A model generated the notes under the pieces. That model ran no database searches. It saw only the letters and a list, made by a program, of their open reading frames with translations, and was not told the DNA's origin. Below are positions 19,348-28,915 of a stretch of 64,000 nucleotides of DNA, in pieces. The DNA comes from Hyphomicrobiaceae bacterium. Its GTDB lineage: Bacteria; Pseudomonadota; Alphaproteobacteria; Rhizobiales; Hyphomicrobiaceae. The DNA is taken from the NCBI GenBank assembly GCA_021775735.1, contig JAJFHG010000068.1, forward strand, positions 1 to 64,000, given 5' to 3'. Made by a program: the position numbers and the translations under genes. Each line of letters begins with the position of its first letter. Positions within the stretch are counted from its first letter, which is position 1.

Positions 19348-19704
19348 TCACGTCTTCAGAATTTTCAAAATATCTTCTGGTGGACGACCAATGACGGCGC
19401 GCGTCTCACTGACAGCAATGGGACGTTCCAAGAGTCGAGGATGCTCGATGATAGCCTTTAACAGCTCGCTGTCAGAGAGTTCTTCACGCCCAAGATCTAA
19501 CTGTTTGTAGATCGCTTCGTTTGTGCGCATAAATGCGCGGGGACTGACGTCGAGTGCTGACGCTATCTTTTTCAATGCCGTCAGTGTTGGTGGTGTATCG
19601 AGATACGGCACAATTTTGAGGTTCGCGCCCTTCTCTTCGAGCAAGTTCAAAGCCTGACGTGACTTTGAGCACCTTGGGTTGTGGTAAAATGTGATTTTGC
19701 TCAT
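19348..19704 (-). CDS. arsC: ArsC-family arsenate reductase (glutaredoxin-dependent)
   Basis: A 118-residue protein starting with a beta strand then HNPRCSKSR, placing the catalytic Cys at position 12, with a downstream Arg-rich segment ERPIAVSETRAVIGRP that in ArsC binds the oxyanion. The family reduces arsenate to arsenite with glutathione and glutaredoxin, although some members (Spx/YffB-like) do other things. It is transcribed with pyrD and DUF952, five bases downstream of pyrD. Confidence 0.8.
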   Translation of the reverse strand: MSKITFYHNPRCSKSRQALNLLEEKGANLKIVPYLDTPPTLTALKKIASALDVSPRAFMRTNEAIYKQLDLGREELSDSELLKAIIEHPRLLERPIAVSETRAVIGRPPEDILKILKT

Positions 19705-19709
19705 TGGGT

Positions 19710-20804
19710 TTACGCCTCAAGAGATCTATTGGCCCAGGTTTCACTGCCACGTCCCACCAGCAGCGACAAAGATGCGGCACCACGCGAGCGACACGATTGG
19801 GCAAGGTGGTTTTTAATCTCTGCAATCAAGCCTGGTCCGCGATAGATCAAGCCCGTGTAGAGTTCGAGCAACGTTGCTCCGGCTTCAATTTTGGCCAGTG
19901 CTGTTTCACCACTGTCGATGCCACCAATGCCGATCAGTGGAATTTTACCTTGTGTCAGCTGATGCACCCGCGCAAGCACAACCGTCGCCCGATGGAAGAC
20001 AGGGCGGCCTGAGAGCCCGCCTGCTTCTTTTGCGTGAGATGATGTCAGGCCAGTTCTGGAAAGCGTGGTGTTGGATATCGCAATGCCATCGATGGCGAGG
20101 CCTACAAGTCGTTCAACAATAGGCGCTAAGTCGTCTTCTGCGATATCGGGCGCTAACTTGACGATGAGGGGTCGTTTCGGTTTGCCCGCGCTTATGTGTG
20201 CTTGGCGCGCTTCCATCAGAGCAGATACCAATGTATCCAGCACCTCTGGCGCTTGCAGATCGCGCAAACCCGGCGTGTTGGGCGAAGAGATGTTGATCAT
20301 GAACAGGGAGGCCAGATCATAAAACGTATTGAGACCAGTCACATAGTCCTTGATGCGGTCGTCACTGTCCTTGTTGGCACCAATGTTGATGCATAACGGT
20401 TCCGTGCGCTGGCGCCGGGATAAGTTTTCAAGAGCGGTCTGATGGCCCGCATTGTTAAAACCCAGCCGATTGATGAGGCCATTATCTTCGAGCAGTCTGA
20501 AAACGCGCGGACTTGGATTGCCGGGCTGCGGCTTGGGTGTTGTGGTGCCAACTTCTGCAAAGCCACAGCCCATGCCAATCACGGCGTCTGCAACGCGCGC
20601 GTCCTTGTCAAAACCCGCGGCAATGGCAAGCGGATTGGAAAAATGGAGACCAAGTGCGTCAACGTTCAAGCATTTAGGGTCTTCGACAGTGGGTTTGGGG
20701 TGGAGGCCCCGCTCTAGTGATTTCAGTGTCAGTTTGTGCGCATCTTCTGGCGGCAGAGCAAATAGGACGGGGCGGATCAGATGAAACATGGTGGCGTAGT
20801 TCAT
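19710..20804 (-). CDS. pyrD: Dihydroorotate dehydrogenase (quinone), class 2
   Basis: A 364-residue FMN enzyme of pyrimidine synthesis, oxidising dihydroorotate and passing electrons to membrane quinone. It shows the class 2 N-terminal helix (FHLIRPVLFALPPEDAHK), FMN-site segments AAGFDKDA and INIGANKD, and the catalytic Ser loop in NISSPNTPGLRDLQ. The start at 20804 follows CCGGAG and overlaps the DUF952 stop (ATGA). Confidence 0.95.
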   Translation of the reverse strand: MNYATMFHLIRPVLFALPPEDAHKLTLKSLERGLHPKPTVEDPKCLNVDALGLHFSNPLAIAAGFDKDARVADAVIGMGCGFAEVGTTTPKPQPGNPSPRVFRLLEDNGLINRLGFNNAGHQTALENLSRRQRTEPLCINIGANKDSDDRIKDYVTGLNTFYDLASLFMINISSPNTPGLRDLQAPEVLDTLVSALMEARQAHISAGKPKRPLIVKLAPDIAEDDLAPIVERLVGLAIDGIAISNTTLSRTGLTSSHAKEAGGLSGRPVFHRATVVLARVHQLTQGKIPLIGIGGIDSGETALAKIEAGATLLELYTGLIYRGPGLIAEIKNHLAQSCRSRGAASLSLLVGRGSETWANRSLEA

Positions 20805-21178
20805 TCCATCAGCTCCGGGATTACGTATTGGCCATTTGTGTTTAGACGTATTGGCTCAAGTTGTGTCGCCAAATGTGTTGGTAGGGCCCCATAATAATGT
20901 GGGAAGTGCGCGCCGCCCCGCGACGGCTCCCATTTCAGGTTCGATATGAGGTCTTTGCTGCAAAAGCGCACAAGCACGAGTTCGGTCTGTGGGAAAAAGT
21001 GTTTCTCCAATGTGCCCGCAATCTGGGTTGATGCTGACAAGTGAATAAAGCCATCTCGTTTGTCGTCGCTTGATCCTTCGTACTCACCAATCCGACATGC
21101 ATGCTGCCATTCCGCTGCCGACACAATTTTGTAGACGTTTTTAGTCTGCATGCTGCGGTTTTCTTTTTCGTGTGCCAT
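20801..21178 (-). CDS. DUF952 family protein
   Basis: A 125-residue protein with the family segments YKIVSAAEWQHA, GSSDDKRDGFIHLS and LVLVRF. DUF952 proteins are small, of unknown function, and often precede pyrD in alphaproteobacteria, as here with a four-base overlap. Starts at 21178 and 21151 are both possible; neither has a clear Shine-Dalgarno. An 11-base T run (A run on the coding strand) at 21209-21219 lies just upstream. Confidence 0.75.
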   Translation of the reverse strand: MAHEKENRSMQTKNVYKIVSAAEWQHACRIGEYEGSSDDKRDGFIHLSASTQIAGTLEKHFFPQTELVLVRFCSKDLISNLKWEPSRGGAHFPHYYGALPTHLATQLEPIRLNTNGQYVIPELME

Positions 21179-21488
21179 CGGCTTTGAATTGCATTGTTTG
21201 TGCCGCAATTTTTTTTTTTGGACCAAGTCAAAAACTCTGGCACTTATCAGGTGACATGCTATCGTTAAGGTCAAGCGGGGACATCAACTGGCTATCGTGC
21301 ACTGAAACATAGTGCTTTAGGCCAATTATTTTTGGTGGCCTAATCAAATATACTGCGGCGTCCGGATGCCGCGGTGAAACCAAAGTGATGGCAGTGGCTG
21401 AGGTGCTTATTTTTGTACCCAGCTGGAAAGAGTTGCTGTGGCGAGTGTCAGTGGCCTGCGGGCAAATTTGAGTTGGTCGCGTCAAAAT

Positions 21489-23135
21489 ATGGACCAAAAT
21501 TATATTGAAGTGCGTGCCGTAACGTTGCGGGAGTTGTTTTCAGGATCTTATGTTTTTCACCTGCCTTGGTTTCAGCGCGCTTATGCTTGGCAGACCGACC
21601 AAGTGTCACGCCTTGTCAGCGACTTGTTTGCAGCCCTCGATTCGAAGGGTGATGCGGCTGAATATTTCTTGGGCACGTTATTGATCTGCAAACCCAACGC
21701 TTCAACTCAGACATCACTGATTGATGGCCATCAACGCACCATGACGTTGACGATCCTATTCAGTGTTTTGCGAGATCTTTGCCAGAACCCCAAGCAGAGC
21801 CAAGAGCTGGGACAGTTTGTGCGCACAACGGACTTTCATTTGCAGCCACAAGATACGCAAGCCGATTTTTGCATGAAATACGTGCAAAATGAGGGGGCAA
21901 CCTCTGTAGAACCGGAAGAATTATTTGAATCGTTATCATTCACCGAGCAAAATATTATCACCAGCCGTGATTGCATTCGCGAACGATTGTCCACTTCCGA
22001 TATATCTGACTCGTTTCGTTCCGATCTTGCGACATTTTTGGCTGACCGCTGCCATGTAATCGTACATCAAGCTGCACAAGAGGAGGAGGCATGGGCGCGA
22101 CTGCGTAAAGAGGAAGAAACGCGTCTCGAGTTCTCCAACGTTGATCTGGCCAAGGATAGCTTGCTGTCAATTATGCCGGCAGAGCAGCGCGATTCCTGCG
22201 CTCTTTGGTGGGAACAAGCCGAAGGGCTCATTGGCGACAAGGATCTTTACGGACTGCTCTTTCATTTGCGCAGTTTGATCAGCCGAAAATCACGCAACAA
22301 ACCCCTTGAAGAAGAAATCGCAGAAGCTTTTAAACTCAATGAATCTGGTTTGGGCTTCATGCGTGATGTGCTTCTTCCGAGTGCCCATCACGTCCGTGCT
22401 TTGCGGACTGGGGCTGTCGGGCCGGCCTATGACCGCAGCCGTATAAATCAATTGTGTGGCTATATGAGCTGGATTGATCCGCGAGGGTGGTTGCCGCCAG
22501 CACTAACGTGGATCAAAGAACGCGGCCTGGATCATCCCGAGACAAAGATGTTTTTTGAAGCATTGGAACGCGTGTTCTGGATGATCAACATGACTCCAGA
22601 TAGTGCGGAAAAATTACCGACCCGCATGCTGCAAATCGCAGATCAAATCGTAAAAGGTACGTCTATTGAGAATATTGAGGCGTTGAAAGTTGAGCGGAAG
22701 CTCAAGCAGAAAGCACTTGAAAAATTACGCGCTCAATATTTTGACCGCAGAGCTCTAAGAGTAGAATTGATGCGCCGAATTGCAGTCGCAGACGGTCAAG
22801 ATCCAGGCCCCATAGACGGGGAGAGCGTGACTGTGGAGCACATCCTGCCGCGCGGTTGGAAAATACAAAACAGCTGGCGTGAGGCATTCCCGGACCGCGC
22901 GCATGTCGTGGCCCACGCACATTGTCTTGGCAATCTGACCTATCTCACGCGCGCTGATAATGCCGTGGCTGACAGTCAGGAATTTGAAGCCAAGAAGCGC
23001 ATTTATACTGAGTGCGACTTCAAGATGACAAAGGACGTGGCGGAGCAAACCACTTGGGTGCAAGATGATATTGAGGCCAGGACTGAGCGGCTGATCGCGG
23101 GGCTGTTTAAAGACTGGGGCTTACCACTGACCTAG
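21489..23135 (+). CDS. GmrSD-like DUF262/DUF1524 (ParB-HNH) defence nuclease
   Basis: A 548-residue protein joining an N-terminal DUF262 domain with a C-terminal DUF1524 His-Me finger nuclease. DUF262 shows FHLPWFQRAYAW (about 23-34) and IDGHQRTMTL (about 79-88), where the family usually has DGQQR. The nuclease shows VEHILPRGW (about 445) and HCLGNLTYL with a downstream Asn. Fused DUF262-DUF1524 proteins include the GmrSD type IV restriction enzymes that use NTP hydrolysis to cut phage DNA with modified cytosines. It stands alone between pyrD and lysS genes. The ATG at 21489 is chosen because DUF262 begins there; a GTG at 21438 is an alternative. Confidence 0.8.
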   Translation: MDQNYIEVRAVTLRELFSGSYVFHLPWFQRAYAWQTDQVSRLVSDLFAALDSKGDAAEYFLGTLLICKPNASTQTSLIDGHQRTMTLTILFSVLRDLCQNPKQSQELGQFVRTTDFHLQPQDTQADFCMKYVQNEGATSVEPEELFESLSFTEQNIITSRDCIRERLSTSDISDSFRSDLATFLADRCHVIVHQAAQEEEAWARLRKEEETRLEFSNVDLAKDSLLSIMPAEQRDSCALWWEQAEGLIGDKDLYGLLFHLRSLISRKSRNKPLEEEIAEAFKLNESGLGFMRDVLLPSAHHVRALRTGAVGPAYDRSRINQLCGYMSWIDPRGWLPPALTWIKERGLDHPETKMFFEALERVFWMINMTPDSAEKLPTRMLQIADQIVKGTSIENIEALKVERKLKQKALEKLRAQYFDRRALRVELMRRIAVADGQDPGPIDGESVTVEHILPRGWKIQNSWREAFPDRAHVVAHAHCLGNLTYLTRADNAVADSQEFEAKKRIYTECDFKMTKDVAEQTTWVQDDIEARTERLIAGLFKDWGLPLT

Positions 23136-23147
23136 TTTGCAGAAACG

Positions 23148-24755
23148 CTAGCTTTTTGCGCTAACGAATGCGCCATCAAGTGCTTTTTGGATCAGGGTTC
23201 GCGTATCGCTGACACCATAGAGGTCGATAAAGCCACCAAAGCGTGGGCCTTGGCTGGCCCCGAGCAATATTTCGTAGATCGCTTTAAACCAATCCCGCAA
23301 GTTTTGTTCATAGCCGTGTTGTTTGCCGGTTTCATAAACCAGGTTTTGCAACTCTTCGGCTTTCGCGCTTTCGTCAACGGCGGCAAGTTTATCTGCGAGA
23401 TCTTGAAGCGCACCGCGCTCTTGATCTGTTGCTGCGCGATAGACTTTTTTGGGTTTTTCAAAGGCGTGATAGTAGGTAACGGCATAGCCCGCTAATTGAT
23501 CCAGTAGCGGAAACGTTTCAGGCGTTGCATCAGGCTGATATTTGCGAATAAAGCCCCATAATCGGTCTTTATTTTCAGCGTTAGAGGCTGAAACGAGATT
23601 GAGCAGAAGCGCAAATGTAATGGGGAGTTCTGCTTCTGGCACGTGATCGGTGTGGATATGCCAAACTGGATTTTCAACTTGTTTGGCAGGCTCTTGTTTT
23701 GGGTAAGCGGCCAAGTGCTGCAAATAGTCATCAACCGCCCGCGGGATGACATCAAAATGCAGTTTCTTTGCGCTCTTTGGTTTTTGGAACATATAGAGCG
23801 ACAGGCTTTCCGGTGTCGCATAGGTGAGCCAGTCTTCGATGGTCAGACCGTTGCCTTTGGACTTGGAAATCTTCTCACCGTTCTCGTCCAAGAATAGCTC
23901 ATAGTTGAAGCCTTCAGGTGGTGTGCCGCCAAGCGCCTTGCAGATCTTAGACGACAGTGTCACGGACTCAATAAGATCTTTGCCGGCCATTTCATAATCA
24001 ACACCAAGTGCGGTCCAGCGCATTGCCCAATCAGCTTTCCATTGGCATTTGACTTTTCCGCCGGTGACTTCGGTTTCAACTTTGTCACCAGTTTCAGGGT
24101 CGACATAGACAACCGTTCCTTTGCCTACGTTGCGTTCAACCATCGGCACTTGCAGAACTTTTCCGGTGCGTTGGCAAATCGGCAGAAACGGTGAATAAGT
24201 TTTTTGTCGTTCGCCACCAAGCGTCGGCAGGATGATGTTCATGACCTTTTCATAGGCCGCCAACATTTTGAGCAACGTTTCATCCATCTGACCGGATTTG
24301 TAACATTCGGTTGCAGAAAAGAATTCGTAGTCAAAGCCGAAGGTATCGAGAAATTCTTGCAAGCGTGCGTTGTTGTGATGGGCAAAACTCTGATGCGTGC
24401 CGAACGGGTCAGGCACTTGGGTCAATGGTTTTTCAAGTGCCTGGGTCAGGAGAGTCTTGTTGGGGACGTTATCTGGGACTTTTCTCAAGCCATCCATATC
24501 ATCGGAAAAGCAAACCAACCGTGTTGGGATTTGCCCGTCCGTCATGACCTCAAACGCGTGACGCACCATACTGGTGCGTGCCACTTCACCAAAGGTTCCA
24601 ATATGAGGCAGTCCGCTTGGTCCATATCCGGTCTCAAAAATCACCGTTTTGGGTTCACCGCCTTTGGCGCGTTTCAGACGTGCAAGCAGTCGCTTGGCCT
24701 CCTGAAATGGCCAAGCTTTGGCGTTGGCGGCAACAGATGAAAAAGAGTGAGACAT
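23148..24755 (-). CDS. lysS: Lysine--tRNA ligase, class I
   Basis: A 535-residue class I lysyl-tRNA synthetase of the type shared by archaea and alphaproteobacteria, unrelated to the class II enzyme of E. coli. The HIGH-like motif appears as LPHIGTFGE near residue 51 and the KMSKS-like motif as KISKSKGN. The start follows AGGA at six bases. It converges on the GmrSD-like gene with 12 bases between stops. Confidence 0.94.
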   Translation of the reverse strand: MSHSFSSVAANAKAWPFQEAKRLLARLKRAKGGEPKTVIFETGYGPSGLPHIGTFGEVARTSMVRHAFEVMTDGQIPTRLVCFSDDMDGLRKVPDNVPNKTLLTQALEKPLTQVPDPFGTHQSFAHHNNARLQEFLDTFGFDYEFFSATECYKSGQMDETLLKMLAAYEKVMNIILPTLGGERQKTYSPFLPICQRTGKVLQVPMVERNVGKGTVVYVDPETGDKVETEVTGGKVKCQWKADWAMRWTALGVDYEMAGKDLIESVTLSSKICKALGGTPPEGFNYELFLDENGEKISKSKGNGLTIEDWLTYATPESLSLYMFQKPKSAKKLHFDVIPRAVDDYLQHLAAYPKQEPAKQVENPVWHIHTDHVPEAELPITFALLLNLVSASNAENKDRLWGFIRKYQPDATPETFPLLDQLAGYAVTYYHAFEKPKKVYRAATDQERGALQDLADKLAAVDESAKAEELQNLVYETGKQHGYEQNLRDWFKAIYEILLGASQGPRFGGFIDLYGVSDTRTLIQKALDGAFVSAKS

Positions 24756-25391
24756 GAGGGTCCTAAAAGTGGGCGGTTAAGACGTTTAATTTGTGCCTGT
24801 GGCAACAGGAGCCGCACCCTATGGTCCCGGTTGCAAAGCGTCAATTCGATGGGCAGTTTTGCCCCCCAGAAATAGTGGTCCTCAGGGTAAGCTCAGTGAA
24901 GCGTGTCGTATGATGTAGGACTGTTCATCGTAGCGTCTGAATGATGCTTCACGGTGGTTCTTTCCGGTGCTTCGTGGGGCTGGCAATATAGGTGACGTGT
25001 CGGCGATTAGACCTGCCGGTGCCAGGACTATGGGCCTAGTTTTCAGGGCATAAAGACGACACCATGTCGTATGCCGCCATACATATTTTTCAGGCAATTT
25101 TTGATCAGGCGCGCCAGAACCGTACCGCGTTAGCTATGGAGGTTTAAGCGCTTGTAACGCGTCTAATGGTGTTTCTTAGATCGTTTTGGGGTGTTGATTA
25201 GCAAAAAATGGGTCGTGTTCAATGCGCTCGTAAGCGTAAATCGAGCTTAAAAAACATTGTAAAATCAGCAGTTTTTGAAATTTTTGTGTGCCGCGCTGAC
25301 ATCAAAGCCAGGCATAGGCTGACATTTGCGACTGATTGCGTTAGCGTCCGGTCCATTCAGGGCTCATTCAATCCTTTAAGGGGGAAGTATC
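24756..25391. other. Long intergenic region
   Basis: About 636 bases between divergent genes hold no supported coding sequence. Open frames at 24882-25097 (minus) and 25208-25423 (plus) lack ribosome sites and recognisable protein features. The region must contain the lysS promoter and that of the small membrane protein; no RNA gene was recognised. Confidence 0.4.
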
Positions 25392-25616
25392 ATGTTTATG
25401 CCACCAGAGTTAGCCTGGCTTGAACCTGTGATCGTTGCTTCGATCATTGTTTTCTTTGTAGACCTCATTGGCAACATGCTGTCGTTCAGCAACCGCATCT
25501 TGAATGCGCTCACAACAGCGTTGGTCTTTTTGGCAATCTTCGGCACGCTCTCCTACGTTGCATTCCGTGAAGGCAACCTGCCACCTGTGCCAAGCATCAG
25601 CCAACCGGCACCTTAA
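25392..25616 (+). CDS. Small two-helix membrane protein
   Basis: A 74-residue protein whose ATG follows GGGGAAG. Two hydrophobic segments lie near residues 11-30 and 38-58 (ALTTALVFLAIFGTLSYVAF), ending in a Pro-rich tail. A terminator follows within 40 bases, so it is probably a monocistronic gene. No family recognised. Confidence 0.6.
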   Translation: MFMPPELAWLEPVIVASIIVFFVDLIGNMLSFSNRILNALTTALVFLAIFGTLSYVAFREGNLPPVPSISQPAP

Positions 25617-25653
25617 TTTCCTTTCAAAGGAAACTACAGGAGAGAATAATTCA

Positions 25654-25684
25654 ACGGGCGCGACCTTCGGTTGCGCTCGTTTTA
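25654..25684 (+). terminator. Intrinsic terminator
   Basis: ACGGGCGCGACC (25654-25665) pairs with GGTTGCGCTCGT (25669-25680), with G-T pairs, around TTC, followed by TTTATT. It closes the small membrane protein transcript. Confidence 0.75.
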
Positions 25685-25770
25685 TTGTGTGACGGTCCAT
25701 CTTTGTGACGTGATTAGAAACATATAATGCGCTGAAGTATGCTGGCGCTGATAACGGTGTGAGGTGTTGC

Positions 25771-26322
25771 ATGTTGAAAGACACATCAGATGGTTTTGGG
25801 GCAATCAGTCGATTGCTGCATTGGCTGTTAGCACTTGCCATTTTTGTGTTGTTTGCACTTGGCTACTGGATGGTGACGCTAGGCTATACCAGTCCATATT
25901 ACACCAATGCGCCAGCCTGGCATGAGGCGGTTGGGATGGTTGTGCTGATTGCCATGACGCTACGTCTTGGCTGGCGACTGTCAAACACCAACCCGACGTC
26001 TGACCATCTCACGCGCTTTGAACATGGGGCCGCGCGTATGATGCATGGGGCTCTCTATGCAATAATCTTTGCTGTGTTAATCAGCGGTTATCTGATTTCG
26101 ACGGCTGATGGCCGATCAATTGAACTTTTTTGGGGGCTGCAGGTCCCCTCCCTTTATCAAGCTCAAGGCATTGAGAGTATATCGGGAAAAATTCACCGCA
26201 TCCTGAGTTATGTCACAATTGCACTTGCAGGGTTGCATACTGGTGCAGCCTTGAAGCACCATTTCATAGACCGGGACCCAACACTCACGCGTATGTGGCG
26301 CGGTTCCAGACCAAAGAGTTAG
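25771..26322 (+). CDS. Cytochrome b561 family protein
   Basis: A 183-residue four-helix membrane haem protein. Candidate haem ligands are in LLHWLLAL (helix 1), AWHEAVG, RMMHGALYA and KIHRILSYV with LAGLHTGAALKHH (helix 4). Members move electrons across the membrane, often oxidising quinol or reducing superoxide. YceI follows 56 bases downstream, a common pairing (b561-YceI). The ATG at 25771 follows GTGAGG. Confidence 0.88.
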   Translation: MLKDTSDGFGAISRLLHWLLALAIFVLFALGYWMVTLGYTSPYYTNAPAWHEAVGMVVLIAMTLRLGWRLSNTNPTSDHLTRFEHGAARMMHGALYAIIFAVLISGYLISTADGRSIELFWGLQVPSLYQAQGIESISGKIHRILSYVTIALAGLHTGAALKHHFIDRDPTLTRMWRGSRPKS

Positions 26323-26378
26323 TGTCGTGCGTTATTGAAGCGCTGAATGTCGGTTATTGGAATAAGGAATAGAACCCC

Positions 26379-26957
26379 ATGAAAGTCATGTTGAAGTTAT
26401 GCAGCGTTATGCTCGCATTTTTTGTTCTTGCGCTGCCAGTGCGCGCTGCTGAGTACGTGATTGATGAAACAGGCGCACATGCGTCGATCAATTTCCGCGT
26501 CAAACATTTGGGTTATAGCTGGTTGACTGGCCGCTTTGATAAATTCAATGGCACGTTTAGCTATGATGAAGCTAAGCCTGAAGCTTCAAAGGTCGAGGTG
26601 AAGATTGATACCGCAAGTGTCAATTCCAATCATGGCAAGCGCGACAAGCATTTGCGTGCTGGCGAGTTTCTCGATGTTGAAATGTTTCCAACTGCGACAT
26701 TCAAAAGCAAATCTATCACACCAGGCGCTGATGATAAGCTGACGGTTGTTGGTGATCTCACGCTACGTGGCGAAACCAAAGAGGTCACGATTGATGCGAT
26801 GAAGGTGGGCGGCGGTAAGGATCCCTGGGGTGGGTATCGGACCGGCTTCAATGGCACGACCAGGCTCAAGCTCGCAGACTTTGGTATCACGTTTGATCTC
26901 GGCCCGGCGTCTACACATGTTGATCTGGAACTCAATATAGAGGGCATTCGCCAATAA
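26379..26957 (+). CDS. YceI-family periplasmic lipid-binding protein
   Basis: A 192-residue protein with a Sec signal ending near VRAAE and the YceI beta-barrel course: YVIDETGAHASINFRVKHLG, SKVEVKIDTASV, KHLRAGEFLDVEMFPTATF and GDLTLRGETKEV. The lipocalin-like fold binds polyprenoid chains such as ubiquinone. Its place after a b561 gene suggests a shared role in quinone redox balance. Confidence 0.9.
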   Translation: MKVMLKLCSVMLAFFVLALPVRAAEYVIDETGAHASINFRVKHLGYSWLTGRFDKFNGTFSYDEAKPEASKVEVKIDTASVNSNHGKRDKHLRAGEFLDVEMFPTATFKSKSITPGADDKLTVVGDLTLRGETKEVTIDAMKVGGGKDPWGGYRTGFNGTTRLKLADFGITFDLGPASTHVDLELNIEGIRQ

Positions 26958-26976
26958 CATTGTTTTAGAATGTAAA

Positions 26977-27002
26977 ATGCGCGCGGGGTGGCCCGCGCGC
27001 AT
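26977..27002. terminator. Bidirectional hairpin between yceI and the adaptor gene
   Basis: ATGCGCGCGGG (26977-26987) and CCCGCGCGCAT (26992-27002) form a perfect 11-bp stem. Read on the minus strand it is followed by TTTTACATT, so it should terminate the ABC exporter operon; on the plus strand the tail AATTCC is weaker. Confidence 0.7.
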
Positions 27003-27030
27003 AATTCCATCACGTTTTGTCGGTTCGCCT

Positions 27031-28164
27031 CTAGTCAACGTTAGCCGTTTCATCGTTGGCGAAAAAGACGTCGACGCGCATGCCGGGCAGAAGTTGTGGG
27101 CGTGCTCCAAGATTGGCCACCACTTCCAATACATCAATATCGCTTGGGCGACGCGGACCACGCGAGGCGATGTTGCGGGCTCCAAGCGCGCCGCCAAGAG
27201 ATGTCACCTTGCCAACAAAGTCTTTGCCAGGATGAGCGTCTGAGCGGACAATAACTTTCTGACCGACGCGCACCTTAACGAGGTCGCGTTCTTCGAGCTC
27301 GGCCCGAACGCGCATCTTGCTTTTGTCACCAAATAAAATCAACGGTGCGTTGGCAGACGGCGTGGCAACTTCTCCCACTTTGGCCCAAACGTTGAGAACG
27401 TTGCCTTCAAAAGGTGCGCGTAGTCGAGTCTGCTCGATTGCTGTTTCTATCAGCGAGAGATCGGCGCGTGCCTGTGTCAGGCCGGTATCCAATCGGGTTG
27501 GGTAGGGTATATCTTCTTTTGCGGCAACCACATCATACGCGGCACGTTCTGTTTTGACCTTCTTTTCAGCTGCATCAATCGCTTCACGCGCCGTTTTTAC
27601 AGCATCGTCACTACCGCTGCCGGCGTGGCGTTTGACAAATGCACGATCAAACGCCAGACGTGCCGCGAACAGTGCACGTTCTGCATCAGCCAACCGGTCT
27701 TCTGCATTTTGACGGTCAAGTGCGAGCCCTGTAACTTTCTCTTCTTCGCGTTCGCGCAGGCGCACTTGCACTTCAGCGAGTGCAGATACACGCTTTGCTT
27801 TCAGGTCTTGGTCATCAAGACGCACAAGCAGGTCGCCTGCTTTGACATGGTCGTGTGTTTTGACCAAAACCTCTTCGATGTAGCGTGGTTGCAGAGCGCT
27901 AAGGCGATGCTCACCGGTCCGTGTTTCAATGCGCCCCGTGGCGGACGCGGCCCAAACAGGGGGTTGACCACTGTCATCTTTGGCGTGCGCTGAGATATCG
28001 AGCATGGTGGTTGATGGAGCTTTTGCCACCACCACCGGCGCGAGTTTGTGAGTGACCGGGGCAGGTGTTGGCTTGCCGGCTGTTAAATTCACCAAGGCTA
28101 TGATTGCCAGCGTTATGCCGCCGGAGATAGCAAACATTGCTTGGGTCGAGTCGAGCTTAGCCAT
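27031..28164 (-). CDS. HlyD/DevB-type periplasmic adaptor
   Basis: A 377-residue membrane-fusion protein: an N-terminal anchor (SGGITLAIIALVNLTAG), a lipoyl-like half (PRYIEEVLVKTHDHVKAGDLLVRLDDQDL), a long coiled-coil hairpin (about 135-235) and the second lipoyl/barrel half (LRAPFEGNVLNVWAKVGEV). It is the last gene of a three-gene operon with an ATPase and a MacB/DevC-like permease, overlapping the ATPase by eight bases. The set resembles cyanobacterial DevBCA exporters. The substrate is not evident. Confidence 0.88.
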   Translation of the reverse strand: MAKLDSTQAMFAISGGITLAIIALVNLTAGKPTPAPVTHKLAPVVVAKAPSTTMLDISAHAKDDSGQPPVWAASATGRIETRTGEHRLSALQPRYIEEVLVKTHDHVKAGDLLVRLDDQDLKAKRVSALAEVQVRLREREEEKVTGLALDRQNAEDRLADAERALFAARLAFDRAFVKRHAGSGSDDAVKTAREAIDAAEKKVKTERAAYDVVAAKEDIPYPTRLDTGLTQARADLSLIETAIEQTRLRAPFEGNVLNVWAKVGEVATPSANAPLILFGDKSKMRVRAELEERDLVKVRVGQKVIVRSDAHPGKDFVGKVTSLGGALGARNIASRGPRRPSDIDVLEVVANLGARPQLLPGMRVDVFFANDETANVD

Positions 28165-28915
28165 TTGCTTTGCGCCTCTTTGTCAAATCTGCAATTTCAG
28201 GAGCATCGAGACCATCCGGGCGACGTTCTTCGCCAACAATCTGACCATCTTCGATGCGGACCACACGATCTGCATAACCAAGTGTTCTGGGATCGTGGGT
28301 CACAGCCAGAACACTGCGTTTTTGTTCTTTGGCGATCTTTGCCAGTAACGCCATAACAGCATGACCGTTTTCACTATCAAGTGCAGCGGTCGGCTCGTCG
28401 GCGAGAACAATATCAGGTGAGCTGGCGATCGCGCGGGCAACGGCGACGCGTTGCTGCTCACCACCAGACAGATTAGATGGAAAGCTTTTCAAGCGTTGGC
28501 CAAGGCCAACCTCGTGCAAAACTTCTTCCGCCCGTTGTGCGGCGGGATAGCCCTTCTGTCCCAGGACATCAAGAGCAATGCGGACGTTCTCAAGTGCATT
28601 AAGTGTTGGGAACAGATTGTAGGATTGGAAAATGTAGCCAATGTGTTTGCGCCTGAGTTGGGCAAGTTCTTCAGGGTTCAAGTGGGCGGTATCTTGACCT
28701 GCCACTTTGATGGTGCCGGAGGTTGGTGCCAGGATGCAGCCGAGGATCGACAGCAATGTGGTTTTGCCAGAACCAGACGGGCCCATGAGCAAGGTTAGCT
28801 CGCCTGACTTCAATGTCATGTCGACACCGCGCAGTGCCAGCACGCGGCCAGCACCTTTGCCAAGTTCTTTCTTGACGTTCTTTGCGCTTAGGATCGGCTT
28901 TTGCTTTTGGCTCAT
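28157..28915 (-). CDS. ABC exporter ATPase (DevA/LolD-like)
   Basis: A 252-residue ABC ATPase with Walker [11 protein letters not shown]-loop in [11 protein letters not shown], signature [14 protein letters not shown], Walker [13 protein letters not shown] and the switch His in VTHDPR. The ATG at 28915 overlaps the permease stop by four bases; an open frame running further upstream is shadow sequence inside the permease. It powers the exporter with its flanking genes. Confidence 0.92.
   Translation of the reverse strand: MSQKQKPILSAKNVKKELGKGAGRVLALRGVDMTLKSGELTLLMGPSGSGKTTLLSILGCILAPTSGTIKVAGQDTAHLNPEELAQLRRKHIGYIFQSYNLFPTLNALENVRIALDVLGQKGYPAAQRAEEVLHEVGLGQRLKSFPSNLSGGEQQRVAVARAIASSPDIVLADEPTAALDSENGHAVMALLAKIAKEQKRSVLAVTHDPRTLGYADRVVRIEDGQIVGEERRPDGLDAPEIADLTKRRKANG

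Noticed and set aside
23148-24755. Reading the lysyl-tRNA synthetase as a possible transferred archaeal gene
   Set aside because: Class I lysyl-tRNA synthetase is normal in alphaproteobacteria, so it is not evidence of recent transfer.
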